Part shown: positions 21,107-33,393 of the stretch, one piece after another
How positions within the stretch are numbered: the stretch's first letter is position 1
How the letters are laid out: every line of letters begins with the position of its first letter
NCBI GenBank assembly: GCA_963675135.1
Contig: OY776132.1
Coordinates: forward strand, 8,370,001 to 8,434,000
Source of the DNA: Galeopsis tetrahit
Taxonomy: Eukaryota > Streptophyta > Magnoliopsida > Lamiales > Lamiaceae
DNA length: 64,000 bases
Direction: 5' to 3'
Program-made: the position numbers and the translations under genes
The notes under the pieces: generated by a model
Told to the model about the DNA's origin: nothing
The model's database searches: none
What the model saw: the letters and a program-made list of their open reading frames with translations, nothing else

Positions 21107-21304
21107 TATTAGGCATATAATATAAATTAGATATGTGTTTATCTATTTATATTATATTAGTTGTAAATCCTTAAATATATCTTCTTTACATATGGTTTAG
21201 ATTTGCTTTAGATATTATCAAGATGTAACTTGTGTATATCAATACTCTCCCATGTAAACTCTTTTACTCATTCAATAAAATTATAATTTCATAATCTCTC
21301 TATA
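21107..21304 (+). repeat. 3' LTR of the Copia element
   Basis: It begins after the polypurine run TTGAGGGGGCG with TATTAGGCATATAATATAAA and ends near CTCTCTATA. About 200 bp. Confidence 0.8.
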
Positions 21305-21309
21305 TATTA

Positions 21310-22230
21310 CTCCCACAGTTCCATAAGTGTTTAAAAAGTGTAATGAGTGGAGTGTTGATAGCATAGACGGAGCCACACTGGGCCCAGAGGGGCCCAGTGG
21401 CCCCCCACTATTTTTTATTTTATTTTATTATATATATATATAATAAAAATTTTATTTTTAAAATAAGGATATATATTTATATATGAATAAAATTATTGAC
21501 AATTTGAGTAAATAAATGATGATTTTGAAACTGTTTGCATACACTTTATTTCTTAATACTCCGTTTTTTTTAATAGAGTCAATAATATAGATTAATAGTA
21601 TATTTGAAATTATTGTCTATATTTTTGCTAAGATTCACAAGAATGTCTTTAAAATTGAACAATATTTTAGTATTGAATTTAAAAGAAAAATAGTTTAGTG
21701 TTTTAAATTTTTTGTACATTTATATTTAAAATTATTATATTGTATAACTATAGAATATTGGAATACATTAATGTATTATATTTTATTATATTGGATATTT
21801 ATATTTAAAATTTTTTATATTACTCGACTTCATTTTGAGTGCGGACTATTAAAACATCTTACAAAATACAATGAAAGTAAACTTGATGATTTGATTTGAT
21901 TTAATGGAATGAAATGTATTTACAATTTTATTATAACAAATTTCGATAAGTATAATAAATATATTTTTTTATCTTTATAATAATGAAAATCGGGCCCCCC
22001 TACCGAAAATTCCTGGCTCCGTCACTGGTTGATAGGTAATTTTGTAAAGTTAAATGAATAAAGTAAAGAGAGTGGTTGGAATGAGTGTAAAAATAATGAC
22101 ATTTTGTGTAAATTTATGAATATTGTGAGGATAAGGTTTATAAAAAAAAAAATCATTTTTAAGATGTGCAAACAATTGTGGATTGGACTAATAAAAAAAG
22201 TGTCCAAACAGTGTGGAACGGAGGAGGGAG
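21310..22230. mobile_element. Stowaway-like MITE split by an hAT MITE
   Basis: Left end TA|CTCCCACAGTTCCA and right end TGGAACGGAGGAGGGAG|TA. Without the nested hAT (21362-22027) and its duplicated 8 bp, the MITE is about 247 bp, the usual size. Confidence 0.8.
21362..22027. mobile_element. hAT-type non-autonomous element (666 bp)
   Basis: Flanked by perfect 8-bp duplications GTTGATAG (21354-21361, 22028-22035). The termini CATAGACGGAGCCA and inverse CAGTGACGGAGCCA match the CAGNGRCGGA hAT pattern. AT-rich interior, no transposase. Confidence 0.88.
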
Positions 22231-23282
22231 TATAAATTGGTGAGATGGAGCAATAATTAATTAAAACCATGCAAATTTAAAAAGGCCCAAGTGGAACGTG
22301 AAAGACAGTTCACGTGAGTACAACCCGTGATCATCTGATTCAATTACCATGCAAAAAGACAAGACAAAAATGCAACTTTTATGTCGACTATACATACCTT
22401 CGATGCAATTGATTTTCGAAATCATACGGTGAGTTCAATTCTTGCATACTTAACGGTTCAGTGATTTTGATAAAAAAAAATATATATAAAATTGAGAATT
22501 TTTTAAAACGTATGTTAATTTCGTATATAAACAATAACTCCTCCATCCAAATTTACTACGGAGTATTTTTCATTTGTATGTCTTTGCACGAATTTTAAAA
22601 AATATTAATATTTTATATAAAAATAGAAAAAGGAGTGTGAGAAGTATTATTTTAAAAAGAGGCATATTAGTAATAAAATTGGATTTAGGGGAATATTATT
22701 TTAAAAATTAAAAGAGAATTCATGTAAACCTAATTTACAAGACACCTACTCACTTAAATATTACCTTAAAAATGTTTAATATTTTATTTTAATAATTTAA
22801 AAATGTTGATTGATTAATTAATTTTACGTGTTAGCTAGTGATGGGATTTCATGTTTGAAAAAAGAGGAGACAAATTCCCATATACCTTTTTATATTTGAC
22901 TCAAGGATATATGATCCATTTCAACTCAATCATGTTTTTATTTTTTAAACATGGTTCAAATATCAAATTAAACGAAGTTATGTCTTATGTGTAGAACCGT
23001 CTCATGCATATATATATATATATATATATACACGAATTCATTGTAAGTATTGCAAATTTGTAAGTAGAATAAAAAAAATAGAATACTATTTTAAATGAAC
23101 AATTTAAGGTGTCATCAATTATGAGTCGTGTGCGGGCATATATTCACCCACTTTTTCTGACGATTGAAACAGATCAAGTAGCACTTCTAATTTAATTGAA
23201 CATGTGTTGGGAGATCTTGTGCATCTAATTAGTCTATTAATTTTATTTACTAATCTAGTAACTTTAACATATATATGAATAA

Positions 23283-23325
<43 letters not shown>

Positions 23326-23920
23326 GATGACTCAATTAAGGATTTATGATATATGCTCGATTGGGATAGGATAGGAGTCGTGACTTGCAGATTTGGAATT
23401 TTGGTGGTTGAACTCTTCTGTGCATATGGAATATGGAAGAACACATCACAGTTAATTGTCATCTCAAATGCAGATTTTTGTATTTTTGTTGTATGCTATT
23501 AAAATTAATCAAATTTAATAATTAAGATTTTTTTTTGTCACATGTTTTATAAAATATTAGTTGTTTAGATATAAATTAGATATGTAAAATAAAAAATGAA
23601 TGGTGTATTAATGTACGTAGTGAGAGAATAAATATTTTAATTTATATAAATGTGCATATTAAATTAATTAAACGAACCAAAAAAAAAAAATTAACTTATT
23701 AAGTGTCAACCGGATAAAAAATTAAAATACGATAGCATCATATAGCCATCTATAATACTCCTAATTATAGCTCCTTTTATTGCATAGAAGTATTCCTAGA
23801 ATTTTAAAATCTTATATAAGAAAAATCCCTAATTAAAATTTGAAGTTTTATCAATTAAAGGATGAAAGTTAGTAAAATTATCAATTTAAGGTTTAAAACA
23901 TTTTTTTGCATTCATTCACT
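22231..23920. other. Gene-free AT-rich region with microsatellites
   Basis: No coding sequence recognised. It contains (TA)n at 23009-23030 and (ATA)n at 23288-23321. Confidence 0.6.
23288..23321. repeat. (AAT)n microsatellite
   Basis: Uninterrupted AAT/TAA trinucleotide run of about 34 bp. Confidence 0.9.
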
Positions 23921-24070
23921 TTTTTTTTTTGAAGTCTCGGGTATCCGGTCTAAGGCCGACTAATCCCGGGGGACCAATCCCACCGCCCACTTGCGGAGGT
24001 CCCGTTTAAAGCCAGAGCTTTGCGCTCTGTATGGACATGGCCCCATAGAAATTGTTTGCACCTTAGGGGT
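23921..24070 (-). mobile_element. SINE (minus strand), Au-like
   Basis: On the minus strand, GGGACCTCCGCAAGTGGGCG, GGGATTGGTCCCCC and GGGATTAGTCGG lead to an A-rich tail (the T-run at 23920-23930). The flanks share ATTCACTTTTTTTT (from 23914 and 24071), a plausible target duplication. GGGATTAGTCGG-type 3' ends are known from plant SINEs. A clear box A is not seen, so it may be 5'-truncated. Confidence 0.6.
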
Positions 24071-24079
24071 ATTCACTTT

Positions 24080-24684
24080 TTTTTTTAATTCGGTATTCGA
24101 AACGGTGCTCCCTTCTAATCATGAGGAAGTGAAGAGACGACTAGATCTTCATTTTCAATACGAGACAATACTTCACACTAATTAGATATTCTCATATAAA
24201 AAAAACAATAAAAAATTGGACAAAAATCCACCAAACACCAAAATTTAAGGACAAATCTACATCACGAATCATGCAAAAACATGGAAAAACTCACATCTAA
24301 TAAACTAGATTAGGTCAAAATTAAAATAAAGAACAAAGAGAACAAAAACTAAACTATAAAAATCTAAGAAAAAGGAAAACACTCAAAAGCAATAAACTAA
24401 AAGCTAAATACTAAGGAATCACCTAATCAATCTACCAATCGACTACTGTATGAGCAGTTCCGTTGAAAAGATCGAGTTGTTGAACCAAACGCCTACATTA
24501 AAGAAAAGTTTGTGAAAGCCGGATTTCAAACCAAAGTTATTGTAGAAAGAAGAGTAGCGACAGCGGCTTTGCAAACCGGATGCACCGTCATGGGAGTAGT
24601 GGAGTTGGGGGTAATGTGTGGAAGAGACGGTGGTGTGTGAGAAAAAAATTTAGAGAGAAGGGAGACTATGTCTAAATATTACTA
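24080..24684. other. Gene-free region, possible gene relic
   Basis: No intact gene. 24430-24640 is less AT-rich and on the minus strand reads a short frame starting MTVHPVCKAAVATLL that stops after about 20 codons. I do not recognise it. Confidence 0.4.
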
Positions 24685-24914
24685 TCTTCCTCCGTCCATC
24701 AAAAGTGTGCTTGTTTCTTTTTTTGAATTTGTAAAAAACATGCATATTCCATTTAAATAATTCACTTTTGAATATTTTTTCTACTTTTCTAACAAATTGA
24801 GTATCTACCAAATATATTTTTTACTCATTATTATAAATATATTCTTTATAATTAAAATATAATTTTTTTAAAAAAATATATAAAAAAAAGGTGAGTATAC
24901 TTTTGATGGATGAG
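24685..24914. mobile_element. Stowaway-like MITE (230 bp)
   Basis: Left TCTTCCTCCGTCCATCAAAA and right TTTTGATGGATGAG, with TA flanks. Same family as the 33725 element (AAATGTGC...TTTCTTTTTTTGG interior). Confidence 0.65.
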
Positions 24915-25094
24915 TATATGTAAAATTTAATGAATACACTTTAATTGAATATTTCTATAAGTATATATAATTATATATATATTGTTGGATAAAGAGAAAA
25001 CGTTAGTCCATTTAACGAAAACCAAAATATTTTACTAATAAAATCCTGAAAAATTAGTTGTAATAAACCCAGAAATGCAGTAAAAGTGTAAGCA

Positions 25095-25100
25095 TTTATT
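25095..25100 (-). terminator. Putative poly(A) signal of the ABCG gene
   Basis: AATAAA on the minus strand, about 90 bp after the stop codon. Confidence 0.45.
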
Positions 25101-25188
25101 CTTCCCCCATCAATTTACAACATGAAACGAAATTAAATTAATATTAATTCATGTAAAAACAAAAGACAAGGCAAAAACAAGAATTTCA

Positions 25189-26961
25189 TCATCTCTTTGA
25201 TCTGGAAACCCTTCGGATCAAAACCATCAAGCAAAGAAAGCGATAGAGCAAGAAGAATCCGATCAAGATATACACATTAATCCATCTCTGCCGTTCATGG
25301 AGCCCCCTCTTCTCCAACACATCTCCGCCGTTGATCATGCACGTTTTCTCCCCCTCGTCGTACCATATCAAACACGTCGATACAAGGCACGAATACTCGT
25401 TAATCAGCAGCGCATCCAGCGCGTATTTGTACATTGACAAATAGTGCATAAACAGCCAGAATTTGGGCAAGCTGTCACGCGATATGAAGTAGCCGGAGAA
25501 GAGGAAGAATCCGGCGAGGAGGACCGTTACCAGTGAAGTTCCGGCGATGTAATTCGGCGCGATTGTGCTTAAGAAAAGAACGAACGAATTCGCCATTAGA
25601 ATTATGACCCAGATTACAAGGACGAAGTATGTGAAGGCTTCCCATGTTGCGCAGAGGCCCACTAGAAAGTAGAGGGAAACGGAGTAGAGAATGGCGATTG
25701 CGAGTAAATAGGGGAGGAAAACTAGTGTGTTGGCGATGAGATATGATGAAAGGCGGTAAACGCCGCTTGAGGTTTCTCGGAGGAGAATGGGTCTTTCGTT
25801 GATGAAAATTGGGAGGGTTTCTGTTGTGGAGGACAGGAGAAATGTTAGGGTAAATGCGAATAACCCAAATCTCTTCTCGATCCCGGTTTTTCCGAGTTCG
25901 ATGTTTATGTAAATGGTGCCTAAAACGAGACCCACTCCTAGTGCCTGTAAGGTGTTTGTTAAAAGTAATTGCTTTGTTCTGTAGATTATTTTCCAGAATC
26001 TGTTGTACAGAGTGGCGATTTCGTGTAGTCTGGAGCTTTTGTATCTGATTACGTCTTTTGATTTAGTGGATTCTGGAGGAACAGATTCTGGAGAAACAGA
26101 GGGCTCTGTTTCTTGGAGCTGGTTCAGTATTTCCATGGCGTATTCGAGTGGGTTTAGCTGTGGGGGGACTGTGAAGCCTTGTAGAAGTAAGAAATCTTCG
26201 AGGGAAGTTAGTGTACCGTGATGAATTACTCTCCCTTTTGAGAGGAGTAGCACTTTGTCAATGGTGGAGAGAATCTTGAAACTTGGTTGATGAATTGAGA
26301 GGATAACAGTGCGGCGGCGCGTGACGGCGATTGATCTGAGTGTTTGCATTATGTTCAACGCTGACCCGCTGTCGAGGCTGGAAGTTGGTTCGTCGAGGAG
26401 GAGCACCGCCGGGTCGTGGAGGAGGCTCAGTCCGATGGAGACGCGGCGGCGCTCTCCGCCGGAGAGGCCGTGCTCGAGGCGAGTGTCGGCCAGGTGCTTG
26501 AGGCGGAGGTCATCGAGAAGGGCGGAGACGATGGCGGAGACGTCGGAGGTTTTGGGGTTGAGTAAACTTGCGGAGAATGTGAAGGTTTCTGCAACGGTGA
26601 GTAATGGGAGACATGCATCGTGTTGAGGGACGTAAGCGGAGAGCTTGCGGTAGACGGAGGGGAGGAGAGGGGCGGAGTTGAGGAGGAGGGTGCCGCTTGT
26701 GGCGGCGGTTCTGGCGGCTAGGATGTCGAGGAGGGTGGATTTTCCGGCGCCGCTTGGGCCGACTATGGCGAGGATCTCCGATGGGTAGGCGGTGAGGGAG
26801 ATGTTTTTTAAGATGTAAGTTGGTGGGGTTGCATTGCAAGGCTTGAAGAGGAAGGTGGCGGCGGTGGATTTTGTGTAGGAGATTGAAGAGGCTGTGATTT
26901 CGTAGGTTTTTGACGGCGGTGGAGAAGGTGGCTGAGACGACGGCGGTGGTGGTTGTTCCAT
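25189..26961 (-). CDS. ABC transporter G family half-transporter (ABCG4/8/23-like)
   Basis: An intact intronless frame of 590 aa, the size of Arabidopsis ABCG4/ABCG8-type WBC half-transporters. The N-terminus is Pro/Ser-rich. The nucleotide-binding domain shows Walker A GPSGAGKS (68-75), the Q-loop at Q113, signature LSGGE (166-170), Walker B VLLLDE (186-191), the D-loop and switch His (IHQPS, about 224). About residues 320-585 form the ABC2-type membrane domain with roughly six hydrophobic segments (for example QALGVGLVLGTIYI and VLLAGFFLFSGYFI). The NBD-TMD order is the reverse arrangement of the ABCG subfamily. As a half-size protein it should act as a dimer, probably at the plasma membrane. 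The substrate is unknown; relatives export lipids or hormones. The ATG at 26961 is the first in frame and gives the family's usual N-terminus. I see no defect, so it is probably a functional host gene. Confidence 0.95.
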   Translation of the reverse strand: MEQPPPPSSQPPSPPPSKTYEITASSISYTKSTAATFLFKPCNATPPTYILKNISLTAYPSEILAIVGPSGAGKSTLLDILAARTAATSGTLLLNSAPLLPSVYRKLSAYVPQHDACLPLLTVAETFTFSASLLNPKTSDVSAIVSALLDDLRLKHLADTRLEHGLSGGERRRVSIGLSLLHDPAVLLLDEPTSSLDSGSALNIMQTLRSIAVTRRRTVILSIHQPSFKILSTIDKVLLLSKGRVIHHGTLTSLEDFLLLQGFTVPPQLNPLEYAMEILNQLQETEPSVSPESVPPESTKSKDVIRYKSSRLHEIATLYNRFWKIIYRTKQLLLTNTLQALGVGLVLGTIYINIELGKTGIEKRFGLFAFTLTFLLSSTTETLPIFINERPILLRETSSGVYRLSSYLIANTLVFLPYLLAIAILYSVSLYFLVGLCATWEAFTYFVLVIWVIILMANSFVLFLSTIAPNYIAGTSLVTVLLAGFFLFSGYFISRDSLPKFWLFMHYLSMYKYALDALLINEYSCLVSTCLIWYDEGEKTCMINGGDVLEKRGLHERQRWINVYILIGFFLLYRFLCLMVLIRRVSRSKR

Positions 26962-27746
26962 GGAGGTGCAAATGGGATTGAATTGAAAGAGTGGAGTTGA
27001 TAATTAAGAAAGTGTGTGTGGAAGGATATGTGGGCAATTCTCATTATTGGGAGGCCAAGCGGTGGATGATTTCTTTTTGTTCAAAATTAGCATTTTTTTG
27101 GGTTAGATACTGTATTTGTTTGTGTTATACGGTATTATATTTATACATAACACGAAACATCATTTAATTATTTGGTTTTCTTTTTAAATATACGTTGTGT
27201 TGGCAAATTATAGTGATTGCTCCAAAGTGATTAAAATTGATTTTTACAATAAAATAGAAAGTTGATAGTATTTTAAAATTAAGCACTTTAAATCAATTGT
27301 GTATATGTTGTGGTGTTTACAAAACAAACCATTTTTTTATAAATTTACAAAAAAACCCTTATTACATTTAGATAGGTAATGTGTAAAGATGAAATATTAT
27401 TTAAATTGTAAGGGCAAAATTGTAAAATTGATTATTATAATGATGAGAAGCACATAGAAGCTATTAGAAGTAGGTGGAGGGGTGCTTCACCAAAATCACT
27501 TTTAACAAATTAACTTAATCACTTGTTTATGTTTGCAAACACTCCAAAAGTGATTCTATTTGAAAAAAAAGTGCTTTTAAGCAACTTCTAGTGTTTCCAA
27601 ACACCCACTTCCTCTTGTTTCGAAACTGTTTGCACCACTTTACAAAATTATTTTTCAACACTTCACTTATTATAGTATTTTTTTTAATTCATTGTACATT
27701 TTTCTTTATTTGTGTGTCCATAAAGCAGTACATAACATTTTTAATA
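26962..27746. other. Upstream region of the ABCG gene, otherwise gene-free
   Basis: It should contain the promoter and 5' UTR of the minus-strand ABCG gene. I saw no unambiguous TATA box. The distal part is AT-rich with no gene. Confidence 0.4.
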
Positions 27747-27826
27747 CTCCCTCCATCCACCAAATATAGTCTCACTGGGTTGGGATACAAGTTTTAAGAA
27801 AATGGTAGATAAAGTATATAAAGTAA
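27747..27826. mobile_element. Left part of a Stowaway-like MITE
   Basis: TA|CTCCCTCCATCCACCAAATA is a Stowaway terminus. A MITE interrupts it at 27827, and the right end was not identified with confidence. Confidence 0.5.
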
Positions 27827-28094
27827 GGGCATGTTTGGTTTATTAGATTAGATAGAATATATTGTTTTATCCCTATAATTCTCATGTTTGGTTTACTTGA
27901 ATTTAGCCCGTGATTATAATTGGCCCGAGATTGTTATCCTTGATAATTATGCATTTGGGTGTTAATTAGTTCCAAAGAGAAGGTGAGATAATTTAATTCA
28001 TCAATTCAAACACAAATCTCAATTCCAAAAATAATGCAATTCTATTTAATCTTATCATACCTTATCTATCCCAACCTGTAAAGCAAACGAGCCA
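27827..28094. mobile_element. Tourist-like (PIF/Harbinger) MITE, 268 bp
   Basis: Flanked by TAA (27824-27826, 28095-28097). The ends GGGCATGTTTGG and inverse TGGCTCGTTTGC match the GGnCTGTTTGG Tourist pattern. Internal inverted segments are visible. Non-coding. Confidence 0.65.
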
Positions 28095-28097
28095 TAA

Positions 28098-30620
28098 AGG
28101 TACTATTGGGTATTGTGGGATCTATTGTGAATAAAGTTTATGATAAATTGAGTAATTAAATGATGATTGAAGGATGATAGTTTTTCTAAAGTGTATAAGA
28201 TTACTAAAGATAAAGAAAAATATAAAACAAATAGGTTTACATTTCATTTCATGTAGGAATGATAGTATAATTGAAATGTTGAATGAACATTTAAAATGTT
28301 TAATGGAGTAAATGTTTGGATAAAGAAGCATATACTAAAAAAGAGCGGTAGCCTTCGAGTTTAATTAGTGTGTCACATGATGTGTAATATGGTGGGTAAA
28401 GCCATGTGGCGCCGGTTTATTAAATTTGCAGTAATAAATATTTTTGAAGCAATCTTCAATGTATGTACTCTCACTATCTAAATTTATTATATTTATTTGT
28501 TCCAACACATTAGAAAAGAGTCGTAACATAGGATTGAGATTTGAGACCCCTCTAAAAAAAATCAACCAAAAAAAAAGAGTTAATTAAAAAAAAATCACCA
28601 TAGTTAACATACGGAGTATTTACCAATTCAGCATATTAAAATTAAGATAGATAAAAATATAAAGAGAAGAAAAAGAACAATCATCTAGAGCAAAACAATA
28701 GATTTATAAGCCCTCATTATTGGATTGAACCATCAATTAACCTGAAGTGAATTCATAAAGACTAAATTAAAACATCACACAATATTTCCTTTGTTCCAAA
28801 AAAAAAAAACCTGTAATTATTTTTAAAATGAAAATTAATATAATTAGAACATTAAAATTTCATTTTATTTTCTCATTTCACCTTTTGTGTCTACTTTTTT
28901 CCCACCACAATTATTATTAATATCAAGTTATTGATTAAAAAAACAAAAATATACTACTAAAAATGGGCAAAACAGTAATAATAATAGTATACTGATTAAC
29001 TCTAGTAACCTTGTCAAAAAAAAAAAAAAAGATTAACTCTAGTAACTAACCTTTTAGACGGGGGGAATAATAATTAACCTCTTTAGGCTCTTTAATTTTT
29101 TGATTCGATTTTTCTGTTCCACTAGTATTTCACTTTGCTGAATTTTTAACACGTGTGATCTACAATATTATAAGATGTTGATTATTTTTTAATATAACAT
29201 ATATATATGTCATATACAGTGAAATAAAATGTAAAATACTAAAATTAGAATCGATAATTCCATTTGTTAATTTTTTCGGTCGGCTCCTATTTTAAGGCAT
29301 AGAAATCATCACGTGAACATACTTTGTTTTGTTATTAGAGCATAGCCCTTTTAATGATTGGTGGGCACATTATTGATTGAAAAGTCTTACCCTTAATTAT
29401 TTTTACTATCATGAAAATAACTAGACACCCCACATTCTGCTTTTGGTGTCACGAGCCCAATAACATCTAGAATACACATGTGATTTTTTATTTTATTTTT
29501 TAGATTTGTAGGTTGATTTTTTATTTAATTTTGTTATTGTCTATTACTAGCATGTTAGAATTGTTTCTAGAGCAATTTTTACGGGTATCAAATTTTATAA
29601 AGTGATTAAATAGTCACTTTGTCGAACCGCGCCATGTGGCGTTGTAAATGTCGTAACGACCTACTACCTGTTATACAGGTTTAAGTTATTTTTATCATTA
29701 TTTAAATTGTATTTTGTTATTTACTATATTACCCTTCTTTTATTTAAATTATTTATAAGAAAGTTTAATTTATAAAAAATAATAAAATTACTATCCTACC
29801 CTTTGAATACAAATATTAATAAAATTACTATCCTACCCTTTTAATACAAATATTATAATTTTAAATTTTAAAAATGAAATAAACAAATTCCAGAATAATA
29901 CATTACTTTCTTCTCCACAGCCACATCGCATTAGGGTTCCTTTCTCCCAACTCCATTGTTCATAAATTGTCTTTCTTCTCCACAACCACATCACATTTTA
30001 GGTTCTAATGATTTTAATTCATTTGAGTTATAATTTGATTTATTTTTTATAAATTAATTGATTTGATTTATTTTTTTTGTTATTAATAACATAAGGGTAC
30101 ATATGTAATTTTAACATTACATATTTTAATTACATTAACAAAAATATAATAAATTATTTTATTGTATAAGGATAAAAATGTAATTTTACAATAATATATT
30201 TTAATTACTTTAATTTAATAGAAAATACAAATTTATGACACATTACGACATATTACGATAATACAAACCGTAAAATTTACAAAAGGTAACAGATCATCAA
30301 ATTTAAACCTTTAGATTATATTTTTAATGACTTAGATTAACTGACTAAAATAGTCATTACGACACGTTACGACACCCCTGACTACATATAGAAGGTCTCT
30401 TGTTTCAATAGTCATAAATCTAAGAAATTTAAATCCTTAAATTAAGTCATTTGTTCATATTCCTAAATCAAGCCCCTTAAAATTTTAAAAATTACAAAAA
30501 GACAAGACTGTATATCATGGTGTAGCTACGAATATTGCTAAGAGCCTCATTTCTATTTGAAAAAATATGCACAATTGTTCAAATTGAAAATCGTGGAAGA
30601 CTTTTACAACATTGATTATT
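28098..30620. other. Gene-free AT-rich region
   Basis: About 2.5 kb with no coding sequence I can support; short frames are AT-rich noise. A stretch at 29600-30390 contains GTCGTAACGACC and ACGACACGTTACGAC motifs near each end, which may mark an unresolved transposon. Confidence 0.5.
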
Positions 30621-30633
30621 ATTAATTCTTCGG

Positions 30634-30751
30634 AGACAAAGTGGGATAGCTCAAGTGGTTAGAGCACCACTACCTAGGCCTTAGGTTCTGGGTTCGAGGA
30701 AAAAAAGTAATGGGTATTTAACTTCCATAAAAAAAAAAAAAAAAAAAAAAA
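30634..30751 (+). mobile_element. tRNA-derived SINE with target duplication
   Basis: Box A-like GGATAGCTCAAGTGGTTAGA and box B-like GGTTCTGGGTTCGAGG (30644-30700) are followed by a short tail and an A-run of about 22. A 13-bp target duplication ATTAATTCTTCGG flanks it (30621-30633, 30752-30764). It looks like a tRNA gene head but has no acceptor stem, so it is a SINE rather than a tRNA gene. It is short (118 bp), with a minimal non-tRNA body. Confidence 0.85.
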
Positions 30752-30764
30752 ATTAATTCTTCGG

Positions 30765-33100
30765 TTATCATCCAAAAGTTCTATACATATATATTATATG
30801 TGCATAGTTTAATTAGAATTATATTATCATTTAAAAAATATAAATCCACATATTTTTAAACATTATTTTGTAGTCATCAAAAGATTATATCACACCTTGA
30901 CGTCATCTCCCAACGTTCGCAACATCTGCTATGGATTGGAAATTTATCAAAAATAATTAAAATAATGTCGCTTCAATGTTTACAAATTTCTAATTAATTA
31001 ATATATCGTTATTTGTGTTCAACATGAAATTTCAAATAGTTTTTTTTTTAATGTATAAGGTTTCTTTTAATGAATTAGAATATTTTAGACAAAGCAATAT
31101 AAATATATATATATATATATATTCTTAGTAGTATTTATTTCAATTCTTAAAAACAAAAACTTTTACAGTAAACTTCACAATAGGAAACAAAAAAGAATAT
31201 GATGTCAGTCCCCGTGATTCATATTTTATTTGATTGGCCTCTTGTGATTATATATATTAATTTTATTACTATTTATTTACTTTTTGTGATTAGATCGAAG
31301 TGTAAATATTTATAAGTGTTTCTATATGTTTGCTTCTTTGGTAGATCTATATATATATATAGGGACTGTAGCTGTTCAGTCACGGGAATTATTCATTTTT
31401 ACTATTTGAATATACATTTTTTTCCCAATAAAACAAGGTAATTAGCTAGCTAGCTAGTACATTTTCGATATGGCTCCATTTATCTAGAATATACTATATG
31501 CTTGGATTTATAAACAGATTATTAGGTTTTATTTTTTTAAAGAACGTATGTTTGTCCTATCATTTGACTAAATTTAATCTAAAGTAACAGTTATTAAAAA
31601 GTTTAAATATTTTGAATATTTTCCAATTCTTTTAATATTACAGGTAAATTAAAATACATATGCAACCAAGATTCCAGAAAATTAGGATTTTCAATTTCAT
31701 CTAAAAAAAATTTGTAATTGATCTGATTTCAGCTCAAAAGTCCTTGAAATTATAGGAACAACTTCATATCTTGGGATCTTTTTGTGAAAAACTCTACAAA
31801 ATAAAATGCATATACTTATAATTAAAAAAAATTAGAATGCACCACCAAACAAAGCACATAAATATCATGCAAGAAGAGTCAAACGGATATAGGAGAACAA
31901 AATGACATGTATAAGGTGACAAAAAAACGACCATGTTTTAAAAAAATTAAGTTCAAAATGCTGTGTGTTTATTTGAAACCATTCAACCTAAAAAAAAAAT
32001 TGATTGTAGAAAAAACAAAATTATAACAGGTGCACGGTCAGAAAAAACTAGTATAATTGATTAATATTAGGAATAAACTTTGTTAAACGTGTTCTTTTCC
32101 CCTGTATATTAAGCAAAAAGAATGTTCTTTAAAAAAAAAAAAAAAAGCAAAAAGAATATGGTTTGGGCTTCCCCATGGCCCACTGGCAGGTGAAATTGGG
32201 TTATGATATGTGCAGCCCGCCAATAATGGGCTGTCTGCTCCAGAGTCTAGACAACTTCATGTGAAACTGAAAAGGTTGATTGGGTGTTTGAAAACATACC
32301 ACTGTTTCATTTCCCAAAATACAAGTACTTTACCCTTTCATTTTTTTTTACTACAATCATCTCTCGCTCATCTATCTATATAAAAAAAAATTCTACGAAA
32401 ATCTCATTCTCCAAACTCAATTTTGGGAGAGTGGGGAGAATTTCAAACATAACAACACTCCCTGAGATTCTAGATCTAGGAAAAAAAACAAATCTGGTCC
32501 AAAATTAAATAAATTATTGCACACTACAACTCACGTCACAATCTTTCAAATCACAACCCCAATGACAACCACTTCAGCCAAATCTAACCATAACAACAAC
32601 AAAGTCCTACCATGAAAAAAATATACCTGTAACTGGAAAAAAGACCCATCATAATTGGAGAACAAAACCTATAAAAGGGGAAAAGAAATCCCTTTTAGTT
32701 AGAAACCTTTTATTTCCCCCCCTTTTTTTTTTCAATTTCATTATATTTATTTATTTTTTAAAAAAAAATACTTCATTGTTTACACTATTTTTATCTTCAC
32801 CTCTCATTATTTATCTAGGTAATTAATTTTTCGAATTATATCACACGTTTGAATTTGGTGTTTAATTTCACTTGGGGGTTTACGTTCAAATGTGCATGGT
32901 AAAATGTAACAATAGATATCACCCGTATCACCAATAATAAAGGCATGGAATCAAAACTAATTAGTTGTCTCTTCTTGAGTATATGAACTTACAACTTAAT
33001 AAAATGAGTCCAACGGAATATGTCAGTTCATGTCTTCTCAACATAGAACTATGGACTATGAACCATTTTTGTACGTATGAGATTCGTTACAAAAATTATA
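30765..33100. other. Gene-free AT-rich region
   Basis: No gene recognised. The GC-richer segment at 32160-32270 has no open frame of note, and short frames near 32284-32508 look random. Confidence 0.5.
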
Positions 33101-33393
33101 CTCGTTCCATTATTAATTGAACATTTACTGTTTAGTCTGTTTATATGAATTTTAATGTAGAATTATTTATTAGTATTAAAAATGATAAAATTAACTTTTA
33201 AGAGGAATTTTATGAATATTTTTACTTTATTGGAAAGATAATATTTTATTTGTTTATAAAAAGTAATGACATTGAGTATAAATAATAGATGTTTAAATGA
33301 GATTTTTAAAGGAGTAAGGAGCATGTAACAAATGTTCAAATAATAATAAAATAAATGTTTTTAGCAAATGTTCAATTAATAATGAGACGGTAG
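33101..33393. mobile_element. Stowaway-like MITE (293 bp)
   Basis: TA|CTCGTTCCATTATTAATTGA on the left and its inverse TCAATTAATAATGAGACGGT on the right, TA-flanked. Non-coding. Confidence 0.75.

Larger units (their letters stand above)
15509..21304 (+). mobile_element. Decayed Ty1/Copia LTR retrotransposon with nested insertions
   Basis: LTR remnants at 15509-15920 and 21107-21304 begin TATTAGGCATATAATATAAA (an expected TG is mutated to TA). In between are a gag zinc knuckle, protease, integrase, reverse transcriptase and RNase H in Copia order (IN before RT). The 5' LTR is interrupted by a Stowaway fragment, and the integrase region is split by a 1.2-kb MULE (17086-18267). Many stops and frameshifts interrupt the coding sequence, and most of gag is missing. 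TATAT on both sides is a possible TSD but not certain. Confidence 0.9.

Noticed and set aside
26427..27044. Minus-strand ORFs overlapping the start of the ABCG gene
   Set aside because: Shadow frames of the GC-rich ABCG N-terminus.
29600..30390. Possible transposon bounded by GTCGTAACGACC and ACGACACGTTACGAC motifs
   Set aside because: The motifs are not in clear terminal inverted register and no flanking duplication could be matched.
30634..30720. tRNA gene
   Set aside because: Box A and B are present but there is no pairing acceptor stem. The A-tail and 13-bp TSD identify a SINE.
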